A stretch of DNA of 64,000 nucleotides from Carboxylicivirga fragile (GTDB lineage: Bacteria; Bacteroidota; Bacteroidia; Bacteroidales; Marinilabiliaceae): assembly GCA_025499625.1 (NCBI GenBank), contig JAFMVD010000017.1:41445-105444 (forward strand), given 5' to 3'. The position numbers and the translations under genes are program-made. Positions 1-8,608 of this stretch are shown here, in pieces (the stretch's first letter is position 1; the number at the start of each line of letters is the position of its first letter). Below the pieces are notes generated by a model. The model was not told the DNA's origin. It did not search any database and worked only from the letters and a program-made list of their open reading frames with translations.

Positions 1-764
1 AGGGTTGTTTTTCCGGTTCCGGATAAGCCAAAGAAAATGGCCACATCGCCATTTTTTCCTTTGTTTGCTGAGCAATGCATAGATGATATGCCATTTAAGG
101 GCAAATAGTAATTCATCATGGCAAACAAACCCTTTTTCATCTCGCCACCATACCAGGTGCCACCGATGATCTGCATTTTTTCACTTAGATTAAATACGGT
201 GAAAACTTCAGAATTCATTCCATGTTCTTTCCATTTTTCATTGCTTGCCTTTGAGGCGTTAAGTACAACAAAATCTGGTTCGCCATATCTTTCTAGTTCT
301 TCTTCATTGGGTCTGATAAACATGTTTTTAACAAAGTGGGCTTGCCATGCAACTTCAGTAATAAATCGGACTTTAAGGCGCGTATTTTCATTCGCACCGC
401 AAAATGTGTCAACCACAAAAAGTGATTTCCCACTAAGTGATTTTGTTACAGTAGTTTTAAGATCATTCCAAGTTTCTTGCGACAAAGGCTTATTGTCGTT
501 CTTTGCTTTTTCAGAAGTCCACCAAATTGTAGATTTTGTAATGTTGTCTTCTACAATGTATTTGTCCTTTGGTGAACGACCAGTGAATTCTCCAGTCATT
601 ACATTGATTGCACCAAGTTCTGAGATTTGACCTTTCTCATAACCTTGAAGATTTGGGTTTATCTCTTCGTTGTACAAAAAGTCGTACGTAGGGTTGTAAA
701 TAGTATCTGCGACATCAGTGATACCATACTTTTCTAGGTTGACCATAGATTTAATTGCTTCCAT
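1..764 (-). CDS. pckA: Phosphoenolpyruvate carboxykinase (ATP), 5' part of gene, cut by window edge
   Basis: This enzyme converts oxaloacetate and ATP to phosphoenolpyruvate, CO2 and ADP in gluconeogenesis, in the cytoplasm. The reverse strand reads from an ATG at 764 to base 1 without a stop, giving about 254 residues starting [14 protein letters not shown]. It contains the family blocks [12 protein letters not shown] (substrate-binding region), [12 protein letters not shown], and, at the very edge, the kinase-1a P-loop GLSGTGKTT. The nucleotide- and metal-binding C-terminal half lies outside the window. The full family length is about 530 residues, so roughly half is visible. No open reading frame overlaps it on the same strand, and the opposite-strand frame at 118-630 is a shadow. 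The assignment is very secure. Confidence 0.95.
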   Translation of the reverse strand, partial: MEAIKSMVNLEKYGITDVADTIYNPTYDFLYNEEINPNLQGYEKGQISELGAINVMTGEFTGRSPKDKYIVEDNITKSTIWWTSEKAKNDNKPLSQETWNDLKTTVTKSLSGKSLFVVDTFCGANENTRLKVRFITEVAWQAHFVKNMFIRPNEEELERYGEPDFVVLNASKASNEKWKEHGMNSEVFTVFNLSEKMQIIGGTWYGGEMKKGLFAMMNYYLPLNGISSMHCSANKGKNGDVAIFFGLSGTGKTT

Positions 765-1215
765 TCTTGAGAGTTTGTAAGAGGTTTACTTATGAATTGA
801 AAGTTAATATTGATGTTTGTTGTGTTTATTTTATCAATTACTAATATTTTATTAACAATTTTAAACTTTAATTAAAAAAAAGAAACAACTAGTATTGAGG
901 AAAAAGTTCTTTAATACAGTTGTTTATCGTTTTTACGTTGACTAATATAACCGCTAATATTTGTTAATAGTTTAGCGAAAAACAACTCTTTTTCGAACTT
1001 TCTTATTTTTATCCTTGTATTGTCCTGATTATTAGAGTGATAAAAAATCAATTGTGACAAAAATCATAAAACCACTTACGGATTGATAGATAGAAATGCT
1101 GTTAACAATATGATTTAGAGCGGTTTGCGATTTGTGATATATAAAAATAATAGGGTATTATTGGGTTTTTGTCATGTTGTAGTTGGTGGTGATTGATAAC
1201 ATGTAGTTAAGGTAT
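765..1215. other. AT-rich intergenic region between pckA and the xerD terminator
   Basis: About 450 bases with no supportable gene. It should contain the pckA promoter (pckA is read leftward from 764), but no convincing TAnnTTTG element was picked out. No repeats, tRNA or structured RNA were recognised. Confidence 0.5.
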
Positions 1216-1248
1216 AAAAAAAAACGCACCGTTTTCACGATGCGTTTT
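1216..1248 (-). terminator. Intrinsic terminator of xerD
   Basis: Inverted repeat AAAACGCA (1221-1228) with TGCGTTTT (1241-1248), extended by two further pairs inside. Read on the minus strand it is followed by an uninterrupted U run from the A tract at 1216-1224. It sits 23 bases beyond the xerD stop codon. Confidence 0.8.
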
Positions 1249-1270
1249 CTTTTGCTTGTAATTTATTGAT

Positions 1271-2170
1271 TTACGACCTTGGATGGAACTGTATTAAAGT
1301 GTTTTTTAAATACTCCTTATCCAAATGAGTGTAAATTTCAGTCGTAATAATTGATTCGTGACCTAACATTTCTTGAACAGCTCTTAAGTTAGCTCCACCA
1401 TCAATTAAATGTGTAGCGAATGAATGACGGAAGGTATGCGGGCTTATGTTTTTAGTAAAGCCTAAACGTTTCGTCAAGTTCTTAATAATAGTGAATATCA
1501 TTACGCGAGAAAGTTTTTTTCCTCTACGATTCAAAAACAATACATCTTCATCATCTTTAAAGATGTTCAAGTTTCGGCGATATTCGCTTAAATATAAGTT
1601 TATTTCCTTAATGGCCTTTGTGCTGATTGGAACTAGGCGTTCTTTGTTGCCTTTGCCCTCAATTTTAATAAAGCCTGATTCGAAGAAAAGGTTGGAGATC
1701 TTTAACTCGATCAACTCTGAGACACGAAGTCCACAGCTGTATAGTGTTTCCAAAATGGCCTTGTTTCTTTGACCTTCTGGTTTTTTAATGTCTACAGCAT
1801 TGATGATTGTGTCAATTTCTTCAACCGTTAAAATATCCGGTAGCTTGCGGCCAATTTTTGGCGATTCAAGAAGAGCTGTTGGATCTCTGTCTACTTTTTC
1901 TTCAATTAATAAGAATTTGTAGAACGATTTAATCCCACTTATAACTCTGGCTTGAGTGCGTGGACTTATCCCCCTATGTCCAATCCACTCCATCATTTCC
2001 TTAAGGTCAGCAAGAATAACATCTTCTGGTCCCTTTTTCTTACCTTTGTCTTCTAGAAAGGTAACTAGTTTTGTAAGGTCCGTTACGTAAGCATGAATAG
2101 AGTTTTCTGATAAACCCTTTTCAATTTTTAGGTAATTTCGGAACTCGCTAATTTCTGATTCCCAATTCAT
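1271..2170 (-). CDS. xerD: Site-specific tyrosine recombinase XerD
   Basis: Resolves chromosome dimers at dif together with XerC and FtsK. The protein has 299 residues, the usual length. An N-terminal SAM-like core-binding domain (about 5-90) precedes the catalytic domain (about 110-290). All active-site residues are present at positions shifted by one from E. coli XerD: R149 (GLRVSEL), K173 (GKGNKER), H245 and R248 (SPHTFRHS), H271 (LGHES) and the nucleophile Y280 (EIYTHL). It is divergent from aroQ, an arrangement I recall as common in Bacteroidota. A XerC paralogue would look similar, so the D rather than C name rests on context and overall likeness. Confidence 0.92.
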   Translation of the reverse strand: MNWESEISEFRNYLKIEKGLSENSIHAYVTDLTKLVTFLEDKGKKKGPEDVILADLKEMMEWIGHRGISPRTQARVISGIKSFYKFLLIEEKVDRDPTALLESPKIGRKLPDILTVEEIDTIINAVDIKKPEGQRNKAILETLYSCGLRVSELIELKISNLFFESGFIKIEGKGNKERLVPISTKAIKEINLYLSEYRRNLNIFKDDEDVLFLNRRGKKLSRVMIFTIIKNLTKRLGFTKNISPHTFRHSFATHLIDGGANLRAVQEMLGHESIITTEIYTHLDKEYLKNTLIQFHPRS

Positions 2171-2300
2171 AATTTTTGCGTTTAACTATATTTCCCGATA
2201 ATTATAGTATCAGTAAAAATAAATATTACATTCATAACGATCAAGGATTTTACTAAAAATTATTACTATAAAGGTGATTTCTGTCACATTTGTGTCTGCG

Positions 2301-2336
2301 TTTTGTTTTTTATTCGATAAAACAATCGTAATTTTG
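2301..2336 (+). promoter_or_regulatory. Probable Bacteroidota-type promoter of aroQ
   Basis: A perfect -7 element TAATTTTG (consensus TAnnTTTG) lies at 2329-2336, with TTTTG at 2301-2305 as the likely -33 element. The spacing of 23 bases is a little long. The element ends 26 bases before the aroQ start codon. Confidence 0.5.
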
Positions 2337-2362
2337 CAGCAGGATTTATTCTAAACGACTGT

Positions 2363-2788
2363 ATGAATATCTTAATAATTAATGGTCCTAATCTGAATTT
2401 GTTGGGCAAGCGAGAGCCTTCTATTTATGGAAGCCAAACATTTGAAGATTATTTCGAAGAGTTAAGCCAGAATTACAAAAGCCTTAATTTGTCATATTAT
2501 CAATCTAATCATGAGGGAGATATTTTAGACAAAATACACTCAGTGGGTTTTGATATTGATGGTATTGTACTTAATGCTGGTGCCTTCACTCATACGTCAT
2601 TGGCTATTGCAGATGCTATATCGGCGGTTCAAACTCATGTAGTAGAAGTGCATATAAGTAATGTTTTTAAACGAGAGGCCGTAAGACATCATTCTTTTAT
2701 TAGTCCGGTTTGCCTGGGTAGTATTTCCGGATTTGGCTTAGACTCTTATCGTTTAGCAATTGAAGCTATAATAAAATCAAATAAATAA
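2363..2788 (+). CDS. aroQ: Type II 3-dehydroquinate dehydratase
   Basis: Third step of the shikimate pathway: dehydrates 3-dehydroquinate to 3-dehydroshikimate in the cytoplasm, normally as a dodecamer. The 141-residue length is typical. The start has the hallmark NGPNLNLLGKREPSIYG with catalytic R17 and Y22 in the flexible lid. NAGAFTHTS, EVHISN and the REAVRHHS segment carry the other active-site residues. Its start lies 192 bases from divergent xerD. The gap to pyk is 96 bases, so co-transcription with pyk is possible but unproven. Confidence 0.95.
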   Translation: MNILIINGPNLNLLGKREPSIYGSQTFEDYFEELSQNYKSLNLSYYQSNHEGDILDKIHSVGFDIDGIVLNAGAFTHTSLAIADAISAVQTHVVEVHISNVFKREAVRHHSFISPVCLGSISGFGLDSYRLAIEAIIKSNK

Positions 2789-2884
2789 TAATTAAATAAA
2801 CGTGTTCACTCATTTGGATTAAGCTGGGGAAGGGCTGTTTCAAATGATGGTATATTGTTGCATACCACCAAGAAAAATTAAGTT

Positions 2885-4309
2885 ATGAAGAAGTTTACGA
2901 AAATTGTTGCTACAATTTCAGATCGACATTGTGAAGTTGATTTTTTAAAAAAGTTGTATAAGTCGGGAATGAATGTTGTTCGCTTAAATACTGCGCATCA
3001 AGATTTTGAAGGAGTAAAGAAGGTGATTGATAATGTGCGTGCCGTCTCTGATAAAATTGCAGTATTGATTGATACCAAGGGGCCTGAGATTCGTACAACA
3101 AAGTGTGAGGATGATATCGAATTAAAAACTGGCGATGTTGTTAGGGTTAAGGGTGATATTGAAGGCATATCGACCAAGGATTGTATCTGTGTGAGTTACG
3201 AGCATTTTGTTAGAGATATGCCAGTGGGTGGTCATATGTTGATTGATGATGGTGAGATTGATATGGTAGTTGATTCCAAAGAGGATGATGCATTGGTGTG
3301 CACAGTATTAAATGATGGAGCGCTTGGAAGTAGAAAAAGTGTAAATGTTCCTGGTGTTCGAATTAGTTTGCCATCGGTTACCGATAAGGATAAAAATTTC
3401 ATTCGATTTGCAGCGGAGAATAATATTGACTTTGTTGCTCATTCCTTTGTTCGTAATAAGGAAGACGTAATTGAGGTTCAACAAATCTTAAATGAGATGG
3501 AGAGCCCAATGAAAATTATTGCTAAGATTGAAAACGAGGAAGGTGTTGAGAATTTGGATGAAATACTTGAGCATGTACACGGTGTAATGGTAGCTCGTGG
3601 TGATTTAGGTATTGAAATCGCTCAGGAAAAAATTCCAGGTTTACAGCGTCAAATGATTCGTAGATGTGTTGAAGCTAAAAAGCCGGTTATTGTTGCTACT
3701 CAGATGTTGCATTCGATGATTAAAAACCCGCGTCCGACACGTGCAGAAGTTACAGATGTGGCAAATGCTATTTATTATCGTACTGATGCTATCATGTTAA
3801 GTGGAGAAACAGCTTATGGTAGCTATCCGGTTGAGGCTGTGCAGACGATGGCTAAAATAGCAAAAGAGGTAGAGGCATCGAAAGATTCGCGAAATGATAT
3901 TCCTGTGCCAAAGGGCGAAAAAGATGTAACTGCATATTTGGCTGATACAGCTGTAAAAGCAAGTCGCTTGTTGGATGTGAAAGCTGTATTAACTGATAGC
4001 TTAACTGGTAAAACAGCACGTTACTTAGCTGCCTTTAGGGGTGGATGTCCGGTTTATGCTTTGTCTTACAATCAAAACGTTGGGCGCCAATTAGCTCTTT
4101 CATATGGTGTTTTTCCTCGTTTAATGGAAGAAGGATCTAACAAGAAAGAAATCCTTAAGAAGACATTAAAAAAGCTTAAAAAGAAGGATATACTAGGTGA
4201 AGATGATTTAGTGGCCTATTTAGGTGGTAGTTTTGGAATAGGTGGAGGTACTACTTATTTGGAAATTATTACTGTAAAAGATTTACTTAAGAAGGTCGAG
4301 AATGAGTAG
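2885..4309 (+). CDS. pyk: Pyruvate kinase
   Basis: Catalyses phosphoenolpyruvate plus ADP to pyruvate plus ATP, the last step of glycolysis. The protein has 474 residues, typical for the family. The barrel starts with KIVATIS and NVVRLNTAH (substrate-binding Arg and Asn). It continues with DTKGPEIRT, the catalytic-lysine motif IAKIENEEGVEN, the metal site MVARGDLGIE, and the helix block PTRAEVTDVANA followed by MLSGETAYG. A C-terminal regulatory domain covers about 345-474. A strong terminator follows the stop codon. Confidence 0.95.
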   Translation: MKKFTKIVATISDRHCEVDFLKKLYKSGMNVVRLNTAHQDFEGVKKVIDNVRAVSDKIAVLIDTKGPEIRTTKCEDDIELKTGDVVRVKGDIEGISTKDCICVSYEHFVRDMPVGGHMLIDDGEIDMVVDSKEDDALVCTVLNDGALGSRKSVNVPGVRISLPSVTDKDKNFIRFAAENNIDFVAHSFVRNKEDVIEVQQILNEMESPMKIIAKIENEEGVENLDEILEHVHGVMVARGDLGIEIAQEKIPGLQRQMIRRCVEAKKPVIVATQMLHSMIKNPRPTRAEVTDVANAIYYRTDAIMLSGETAYGSYPVEAVQTMAKIAKEVEASKDSRNDIPVPKGEKDVTAYLADTAVKASRLLDVKAVLTDSLTGKTARYLAAFRGGCPVYALSYNQNVGRQLALSYGVFPRLMEEGSNKKEILKKTLKKLKKKDILGEDDLVAYLGGSFGIGGGTTYLEIITVKDLLKKVENE

Positions 4310-4339
4310 ATTTGATAAGTAAACATGATAATGTCAAAG

Positions 4340-4364
4340 AGCCGGTTGTTAAGCCGGCTTTTTT
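4340..4364 (+). terminator. Intrinsic terminator of pyk
   Basis: Hairpin AGCCGG (4340-4345) with CCGGCT (4354-4359), an eight-base loop, then a T run to 4364. It begins about 30 bases after the pyk stop codon. Confidence 0.85.
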
Positions 4365-4421
4365 GTATCCTTTTTTGTGGTGGGGTATCCAACTTGTTTA
4401 AGTTAGGAAATGTGTAAAAAC

Positions 4422-4443
4422 AAAAAAGGGAGCTATTGCTCCC
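4422..4443 (-). terminator. Intrinsic terminator of the tRNA-Asp array
   Basis: Perfect hairpin GGGAGC (4428-4433), loop TATT, GCTCCC (4438-4443). On the minus strand it is followed by a run of six U from the A tract 4422-4427. It lies just downstream of the last tRNA-Asp copy. Confidence 0.85.
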
Positions 4444-4449
4444 TTAATG

Positions 4450-4523
4450 CGGTCTGGACGGGACTCGAACCCGCGACCTCCGGCGTGACAGGCCGGCATT
4501 CTAACCAACTGAACTACCAGACC
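4450..4523 (-). tRNA. tRNA-Asp (GTC), copy 3 in transcription order
   Basis: 74 nucleotides. The minus strand starts GGTCTGG, pairing with CCAGACC at the 3' end, with a G discriminator. The anticodon GTC sits in the loop CCTGTCACG, and the T arm is GCGGGTTCGAGTCCCG. No CCA is encoded. Sequence is identical to the two copies to its right. Confidence 0.95.
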
Positions 4524-4544
4524 CGGTAGTGATTCAAAAAAAAG

Positions 4545-4618
4545 CGGTCTGGACGGGACTCGAACCCGCGACCTCCGGCGTGACAGGCCGGCATTCTAAC
4601 CAACTGAACTACCAGACC
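4545..4618 (-). tRNA. tRNA-Asp (GTC), copy 2 in transcription order
   Basis: Identical 74-nucleotide copy with acceptor stem GGTCTGG/CCAGACC, anticodon GTC and discriminator G. It is separated by 21 bases from the left copy. All three are presumably cut from a single transcript ending at the hairpin at 4422-4443. Confidence 0.95.
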
Positions 4619-4652
4619 AGTTTTTGAATCTATATAATGAAACTAAACAATG

Positions 4653-4726
4653 CGGTCTGGACGGGACTCGAACCCGCGACCTCCGGCGTGACAGGCCGGC
4701 ATTCTAACCAACTGAACTACCAGACC
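4653..4726 (-). tRNA. tRNA-Asp (GTC), copy 1 in transcription order
   Basis: First gene of the array, identical in sequence to the other two. The spacer to the middle copy is 34 bases. The spacers differ from each other although the tRNAs do not, as expected for tRNA duplication kept uniform by selection or gene conversion. Confidence 0.95.
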
Positions 4727-4987
4727 AGTTTAGATTTCATATCAGTAAAAATTGCTTTGTAAATTCGACGTTTAAATTTACATTTTTGCTCTCTACAACT
4801 CAATGCTGGCAAGCTTTTGAATTAAATCAAGTCCTTGCTCTTTCTGAAAGCGATGCAAAGATAGTGCTTCTTTTTTATTATGCAATACCAATTTTAATTT
4901 GAGTATCGTATTTTTAAGCTTGTTTCAGGTAGGAGGTTTGAATTCAATATTTTAAAGCCATAAAAAATATTCATATTCTTTAATAAG

Positions 4988-5530
4988 CTATTTTTCTTTG
5001 CTGAAAAAGCTAAAATGCACTTTGCCATATTTCTTTACTTCCATAAAATTCAGGTGGTTCTCAAAGCTCATTTTATCAGAATGTTCGAGAATGAAAATTG
5101 CATCAGACTTAAGTAGATCATATTTAAAAAAGATATCAGGAATCGCTTCGAAATTATGCATATCGAATGGCGGATCGGCAAAAACCAGGTCGAACTGCTC
5201 TGTGCATTTTGAAATAAACTTAAATACGTCCGCTTTAAACACCTTAATTTGTTTATCGAGCTCAAACTCATTGCAGGTAGATTTAATAAAGCTATAATGC
5301 TTGTAGTTCATTTCAACCGTAGTGATGTTCTCACAGCCTCGAGACGCAAATTCATAGGATATGCTTCCGGTTCCACCAAATAGGTCAAGCACCTTTAATT
5401 CATCAAAGCTAATACGATTATTAAGGATATTAAAAAGGCTTTCGCGTGCAATGTCAGTTGTTGGTCTTGCCTTAAAGCTTTTTGGTGGTGAAAATCGTCT
5501 TCCTTTGAGTTTTCCGCTTATTACACGCAT
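4988..5530 (-). CDS. rsmD: 16S rRNA (guanine966-N2)-methyltransferase RsmD
   Basis: Methylates G966 of 16S rRNA during 30S assembly using S-adenosylmethionine. The 180-residue length is usual. It begins MRVISGKLKGRRF and has ARPTTDIARESLFNIL, the methyltransferase motif I DLFGGTGSIS (SAM binding, about 49-58), and the catalytic motif IV DPPF at 119-122. The start overlaps the end of the upstream DUF3822 gene by 10 bases, so the two are translationally coupled. Confidence 0.93.
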   Translation of the reverse strand: MRVISGKLKGRRFSPPKSFKARPTTDIARESLFNILNNRISFDELKVLDLFGGTGSISYEFASRGCENITTVEMNYKHYSFIKSTCNEFELDKQIKVFKADVFKFISKCTEQFDLVFADPPFDMHNFEAIPDIFFKYDLLKSDAIFILEHSDKMSFENHLNFMEVKKYGKVHFSFFSKEK

Positions 5531-6375
5531 ATGGCTAGATTAAATAGGTTGTGTTCAATCTGTTTATCACTTTCTGAAATTTTTAAACCAGAACTGTAAT
5601 TGAAATGGTAGGAAAGGGGAGCTATTTGTGTTTGGCGTAAATATTTTTTCAAATTTTGATATAAGGTATTTTGTCGGTCGTTTATACCATGCATTAGAAC
5701 AGTAGTACTGTTTGATGCTAGTTCGAGTTGCTCAAAGGTATAGAGAACAAAATAGATAAAGTCGTTGACATTGTTGTATTTAAATGAATTGCACAGTTTG
5801 AGTTTGCGAGATTCTAATACTACAATATCAAAGAAGTCAGCATGTATTCCTATGTGAATGATGCTTTTCTGTTTATTGTTTAAACTCGATAGCAAACAGG
5901 TTTCAACGAACGGGGAATAGTGCTGGTAAAACGAAATAGATTCGAATTGTGTTTTGGCTAAATGGTATAGGAATTTTGGAACGCTAAAAATATTCCAGGC
6001 ATCAGCCATTTTTATTTTTTGAACTTGCAATTCAACATCTTCCAGTTCAATATTATGATTCAATTTAAATAGATCACCTTTTTTCGCAGGATCGTATAAA
6101 GCCGTAGGAACAAGTGTAGCTTTATTACTATCCAGCATAAATAGCACTTTTTTGTATGAGAATTGTAGTAGCTTTTCGGTTAACAAGGCCTCTTGTGTTT
6201 TTATTCCCTCTTTACTCTGATCGTTAAATGGAAGGTGAACAAAAGCGATGTAATTATTTACTACAGGATCCAGTACAGAAAAAGAAAGTCCATCCGAACT
6301 GCTTCGGATGGACAAAAAATAAGATGTTGTTATACTTTCGTCAAACGACTGGTCAACAACGTATGTATTTGACAT
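5521..6375 (-). CDS. DUF3822 family protein
   Basis: 284 residues, function unknown. The family is found in Bacteroidota and is repeatedly next to rsmD, which is what led me to the name here. The protein has no signal peptide and no membrane segment. The fold is probably actin/hexokinase-like (a tentative impression from the alternation of acidic turns and strands, such as KSIIHIGIHADFFDIVVLESRKL). It overlaps rsmD by 10 bases and is separated from the upstream gene by 4 bases, so the three form one operon. A role connected with ribosome maturation is only inferred from context. Confidence 0.75.
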   Translation of the reverse strand: MSNTYVVDQSFDESITTSYFLSIRSSSDGLSFSVLDPVVNNYIAFVHLPFNDQSKEGIKTQEALLTEKLLQFSYKKVLFMLDSNKATLVPTALYDPAKKGDLFKLNHNIELEDVELQVQKIKMADAWNIFSVPKFLYHLAKTQFESISFYQHYSPFVETCLLSSLNNKQKSIIHIGIHADFFDIVVLESRKLKLCNSFKYNNVNDFIYFVLYTFEQLELASNSTTVLMHGINDRQNTLYQNLKKYLRQTQIAPLSYHFNYSSGLKISESDKQIEHNLFNLAICV

Positions 6376-6379
6376 GGTC

Positions 6380-7012
6380 TTACTCCCAGTTACCAGCGTT
6401 ATTGTTTGCTGCTTCTAAAGAACCAACTTTAAGTCCTGGATATCTTTCTAATTTTTGTGTCTTGTCATTAAGGTTAATTACTTCTTGTGCTTCAAGTCCT
6501 TTTAAGTATACATTGTTGTGAACTTTAGCTTCGAAAACCTGAACTTTAACACCAGAACCGGTAACAACAACACCTGATCCCATTACAAATTTCTCGTCAC
6601 CATCAACAAATGGAATGAAAGCTAAAGAATCTACAGCATAATTTGCCGGGAAAAGAGAATCTTTCACACTTACTCTAATTGTATCCCTTTTGATGATACC
6701 AAGTGCCAAGGCTTTAATCTCTGTAATACCTGCTTCTAACATACTGTCAGTAAGACTTCCTTCTTTCTTAACCAATGGTAAAGAATCGCTTAAAATAAAG
6801 TTGATTAAGGTGTCAAAGCTACCTGTGTATTTGTTGTGTACCGATTTGTACGCTACCTGAGCGTCACGGGTATACATCAATTTTTCCACATTAGCTTCTT
6901 TTCTAAGAGCGTGCTGCTCCTGAAAACGAATTGGTTTGTTAATACTTTCAACGCACAAATAGCCTAAGGCAATTATAGCAACAACAAGGACAATCTGAAT
7001 AACTGTTTTCAT
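6380..7012 (-). CDS. Conserved membrane-anchored protein of unknown function
   Basis: 210 residues. A single N-terminal hydrophobic helix (about 3-22) is followed by a polar domain, so the bulk is predicted in the periplasm, or exposed on the other side if the helix inserts inversely. The segment after the helix, rich in Glu, Lys and Arg (about 28-60), may be helical. The C-terminal two thirds contain several beta-like stretches such as SGVVVTGSGVKVQVFEAKV. I do not recognise a family by name. It is the first gene of the operon with DUF3822 and rsmD (4-base gap). Confidence 0.7.
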   Translation of the reverse strand: MKTVIQIVLVVAIIALGYLCVESINKPIRFQEQHALRKEANVEKLMYTRDAQVAYKSVHNKYTGSFDTLINFILSDSLPLVKKEGSLTDSMLEAGITEIKALALGIIKRDTIRVSVKDSLFPANYAVDSLAFIPFVDGDEKFVMGSGVVVTGSGVKVQVFEAKVHNNVYLKGLEAQEVINLNDKTQKLERYPGLKVGSLEAANNNAGNWE

Positions 7013-7044
7013 TATCTTTGGAATTTTGTTTTAGTTTGAATGCA

Positions 7045-7052
7045 CAAATTTA
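7045..7052 (-). promoter_or_regulatory. Possible -7 element for the 6380-7012 / DUF3822 / rsmD operon
   Basis: On the minus strand the bases read TAAATTTG, a perfect match to TAnnTTTG, 33 bases upstream of the ATG at 7012. No clear -33 element was found at the usual distance, so confidence is limited. Confidence 0.4.
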
Positions 7053-7101
7053 AAAAAAAAATCAAATTATGATTTTCTAAAATGCTTTATCTACATTAAA
7101 A

Positions 7102-8526
7102 ATGCTAAATAATCATATATCAAGCTTAATTAGGGACAAATTTAGTTTCGAACCAACATTTTCTCAAGCAAATTTAATTGATGGCTTAGGAAATTTTGTG
7201 ATGAGTGAAGAATCAGATTCTGTTTGTTTGATTAAAGGATATGCTGGTACAGGTAAAACATCCTTAATGAAAGCTTTTACGGATGTGTTGGATGATATGG
7301 ATATTCCATTTCAGATGATGGCACCTACAGGTAGGGCAGCTAAAGTTTTAAGTGCTTATACTCAAAAATCAGCTTTTACCATCCATAAACAGATTTATCG
7401 ACGAGAAGCATCAAATAATGATTTTTCAAATTTTCATTTAAATTACAATAAATCAAAAGATGCCATTTTTATTGTGGATGAAGCGTCGATGATTTCGAAT
7501 AGTAGCTTGGATTATACTATGTTTGGTTCGGGCCGCCTACTTGAGGATTTATTAAATTTTGTTTTCGGCAAAGGCAAATGCAAGCTTGTTATTATAGGAG
7601 ATGTGGCTCAGTTGCCACCAGTTGGTTTCGATGATAGTCCTGCTCTGGATAAGGATAATTTGAGAAGTTTGGGGCTTAATGTGATTGACTATTTTTTAAG
7701 TGAGGTTGTAAGACAAGAAGAAGATAGTGGAATACTTTATAATGCGACTAAACTAAGGTTCTTACTTGATGAGCAGTTAAGTGAACCTGTTTTTCCTGAT
7801 CTAGAAGCCGAAGGATATCCTGATTTTCGACGCATTACAGGTGAGGAGTTAATTGATGAGTTAACCTGGTGTCAGGATAATTATGGTTTAGATGAAACAT
7901 TGGTCGTTTGTCGGTCGAATAAAAGAGCTAATTTATTTAATCAGGGTATTCGAAACAGTGTTCTTTTTCGAGAGGAGGAATTAACCTCGACGGATCATTT
8001 GTTGATAATGAAGAATAATTACCATTGGCTAAAGGATAGTAAAGAAGCCGATTTTATTGCTAATGGTGATATTGCTGAAGTTGTTAGAATTAATGGTTAT
8101 GAGGAATTGTATGATCGTCGTTTTGCTAATGTTACTTTACGTTTGTCTGACTATAAATTGCTAGAGATAGATACTAAAATTGTATTGGATGCACTTCATA
8201 CAGATACCGCAGGTTTTTCAAAAGAAGAACAGGAAACGTTTTTTAATAAGGTAATGGAGGATTATCAAGATGAAAAATCGCGGAGAAAACAATATGAAAA
8301 AGTAAAAGAGAATCCGTATTACAATGCTCTGCAGGTTAAATATGCTTACGCAATGACATGCCATAAGTCGCAAGGTGGTCAATGGAAGGCTGTTTTTATC
8401 GATCAGGGTTATGTGCCCGAAGACCAAATGGGAAGAAGTTATTTAAGGTGGTTGTACACCGCAATTACTCGTGCCACAGAGCGTGTTTATTTAGTGAACT
8501 TTAAAGATGAGTTTTTTCAGGATTAA
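7102..8526 (+). CDS. RecD-like superfamily 1 DNA helicase / AAA ATPase
   Basis: ATP-dependent 5'-3' helicase of the RecD/TraA type, cytoplasmic, probably in DNA repair or processing. The 474-residue length is short compared with RecD2 (over 700), so it lacks the N-terminal HhH domains. Visible motifs are the Walker A GYAGTGKTS (46-54), motif Ia APTGRAAKVL, Walker B FIVDEASM, motif III IIGDVAQLPPVG, motif V/VI region MTCHKSQGGQW and the final LYTAITRATERVYLV with the arginine finger. It stands alone, divergent from the operon to its left. Confidence 0.88.
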   Translation: MLNNHISSLIRDKFSFEPTFSQANLIDGLGNFVMSEESDSVCLIKGYAGTGKTSLMKAFTDVLDDMDIPFQMMAPTGRAAKVLSAYTQKSAFTIHKQIYRREASNNDFSNFHLNYNKSKDAIFIVDEASMISNSSLDYTMFGSGRLLEDLLNFVFGKGKCKLVIIGDVAQLPPVGFDDSPALDKDNLRSLGLNVIDYFLSEVVRQEEDSGILYNATKLRFLLDEQLSEPVFPDLEAEGYPDFRRITGEELIDELTWCQDNYGLDETLVVCRSNKRANLFNQGIRNSVLFREEELTSTDHLLIMKNNYHWLKDSKEADFIANGDIAEVVRINGYEELYDRRFANVTLRLSDYKLLEIDTKIVLDALHTDTAGFSKEEQETFFNKVMEDYQDEKSRRKQYEKVKENPYYNALQVKYAYAMTCHKSQGGQWKAVFIDQGYVPEDQMGRSYLRWLYTAITRATERVYLVNFKDEFFQD

Positions 8527-8555
8527 AAAATCATGAAAGAATTGACAAAAATAAA

Positions 8556-8586
8556 AAAGGTACACTCATTATGTCGAGTGTACCTT
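8556..8586. terminator. Bidirectional terminator between the RecD-like helicase and the phosphomutase
   Basis: A 12-bp inverted repeat, AAAGGTACACTC (8556-8567) with GAGTGTACCTTT (8576-8586 plus adjacent base), separates two convergent genes. On the minus strand the stem is followed by a run of U, so it is stronger for the phosphomutase gene. The plus-strand side has a weaker T-rich tail. Confidence 0.8.
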
Positions 8587-8608
8587 TATATTTTAATGAA
8601 AAATCGAA

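Noticed and set aside
118..630. 170-residue frame on the plus strand
   Set aside because: It is the antisense of pckA, whose reverse-strand translation gives unmistakable phosphoenolpyruvate carboxykinase motifs.
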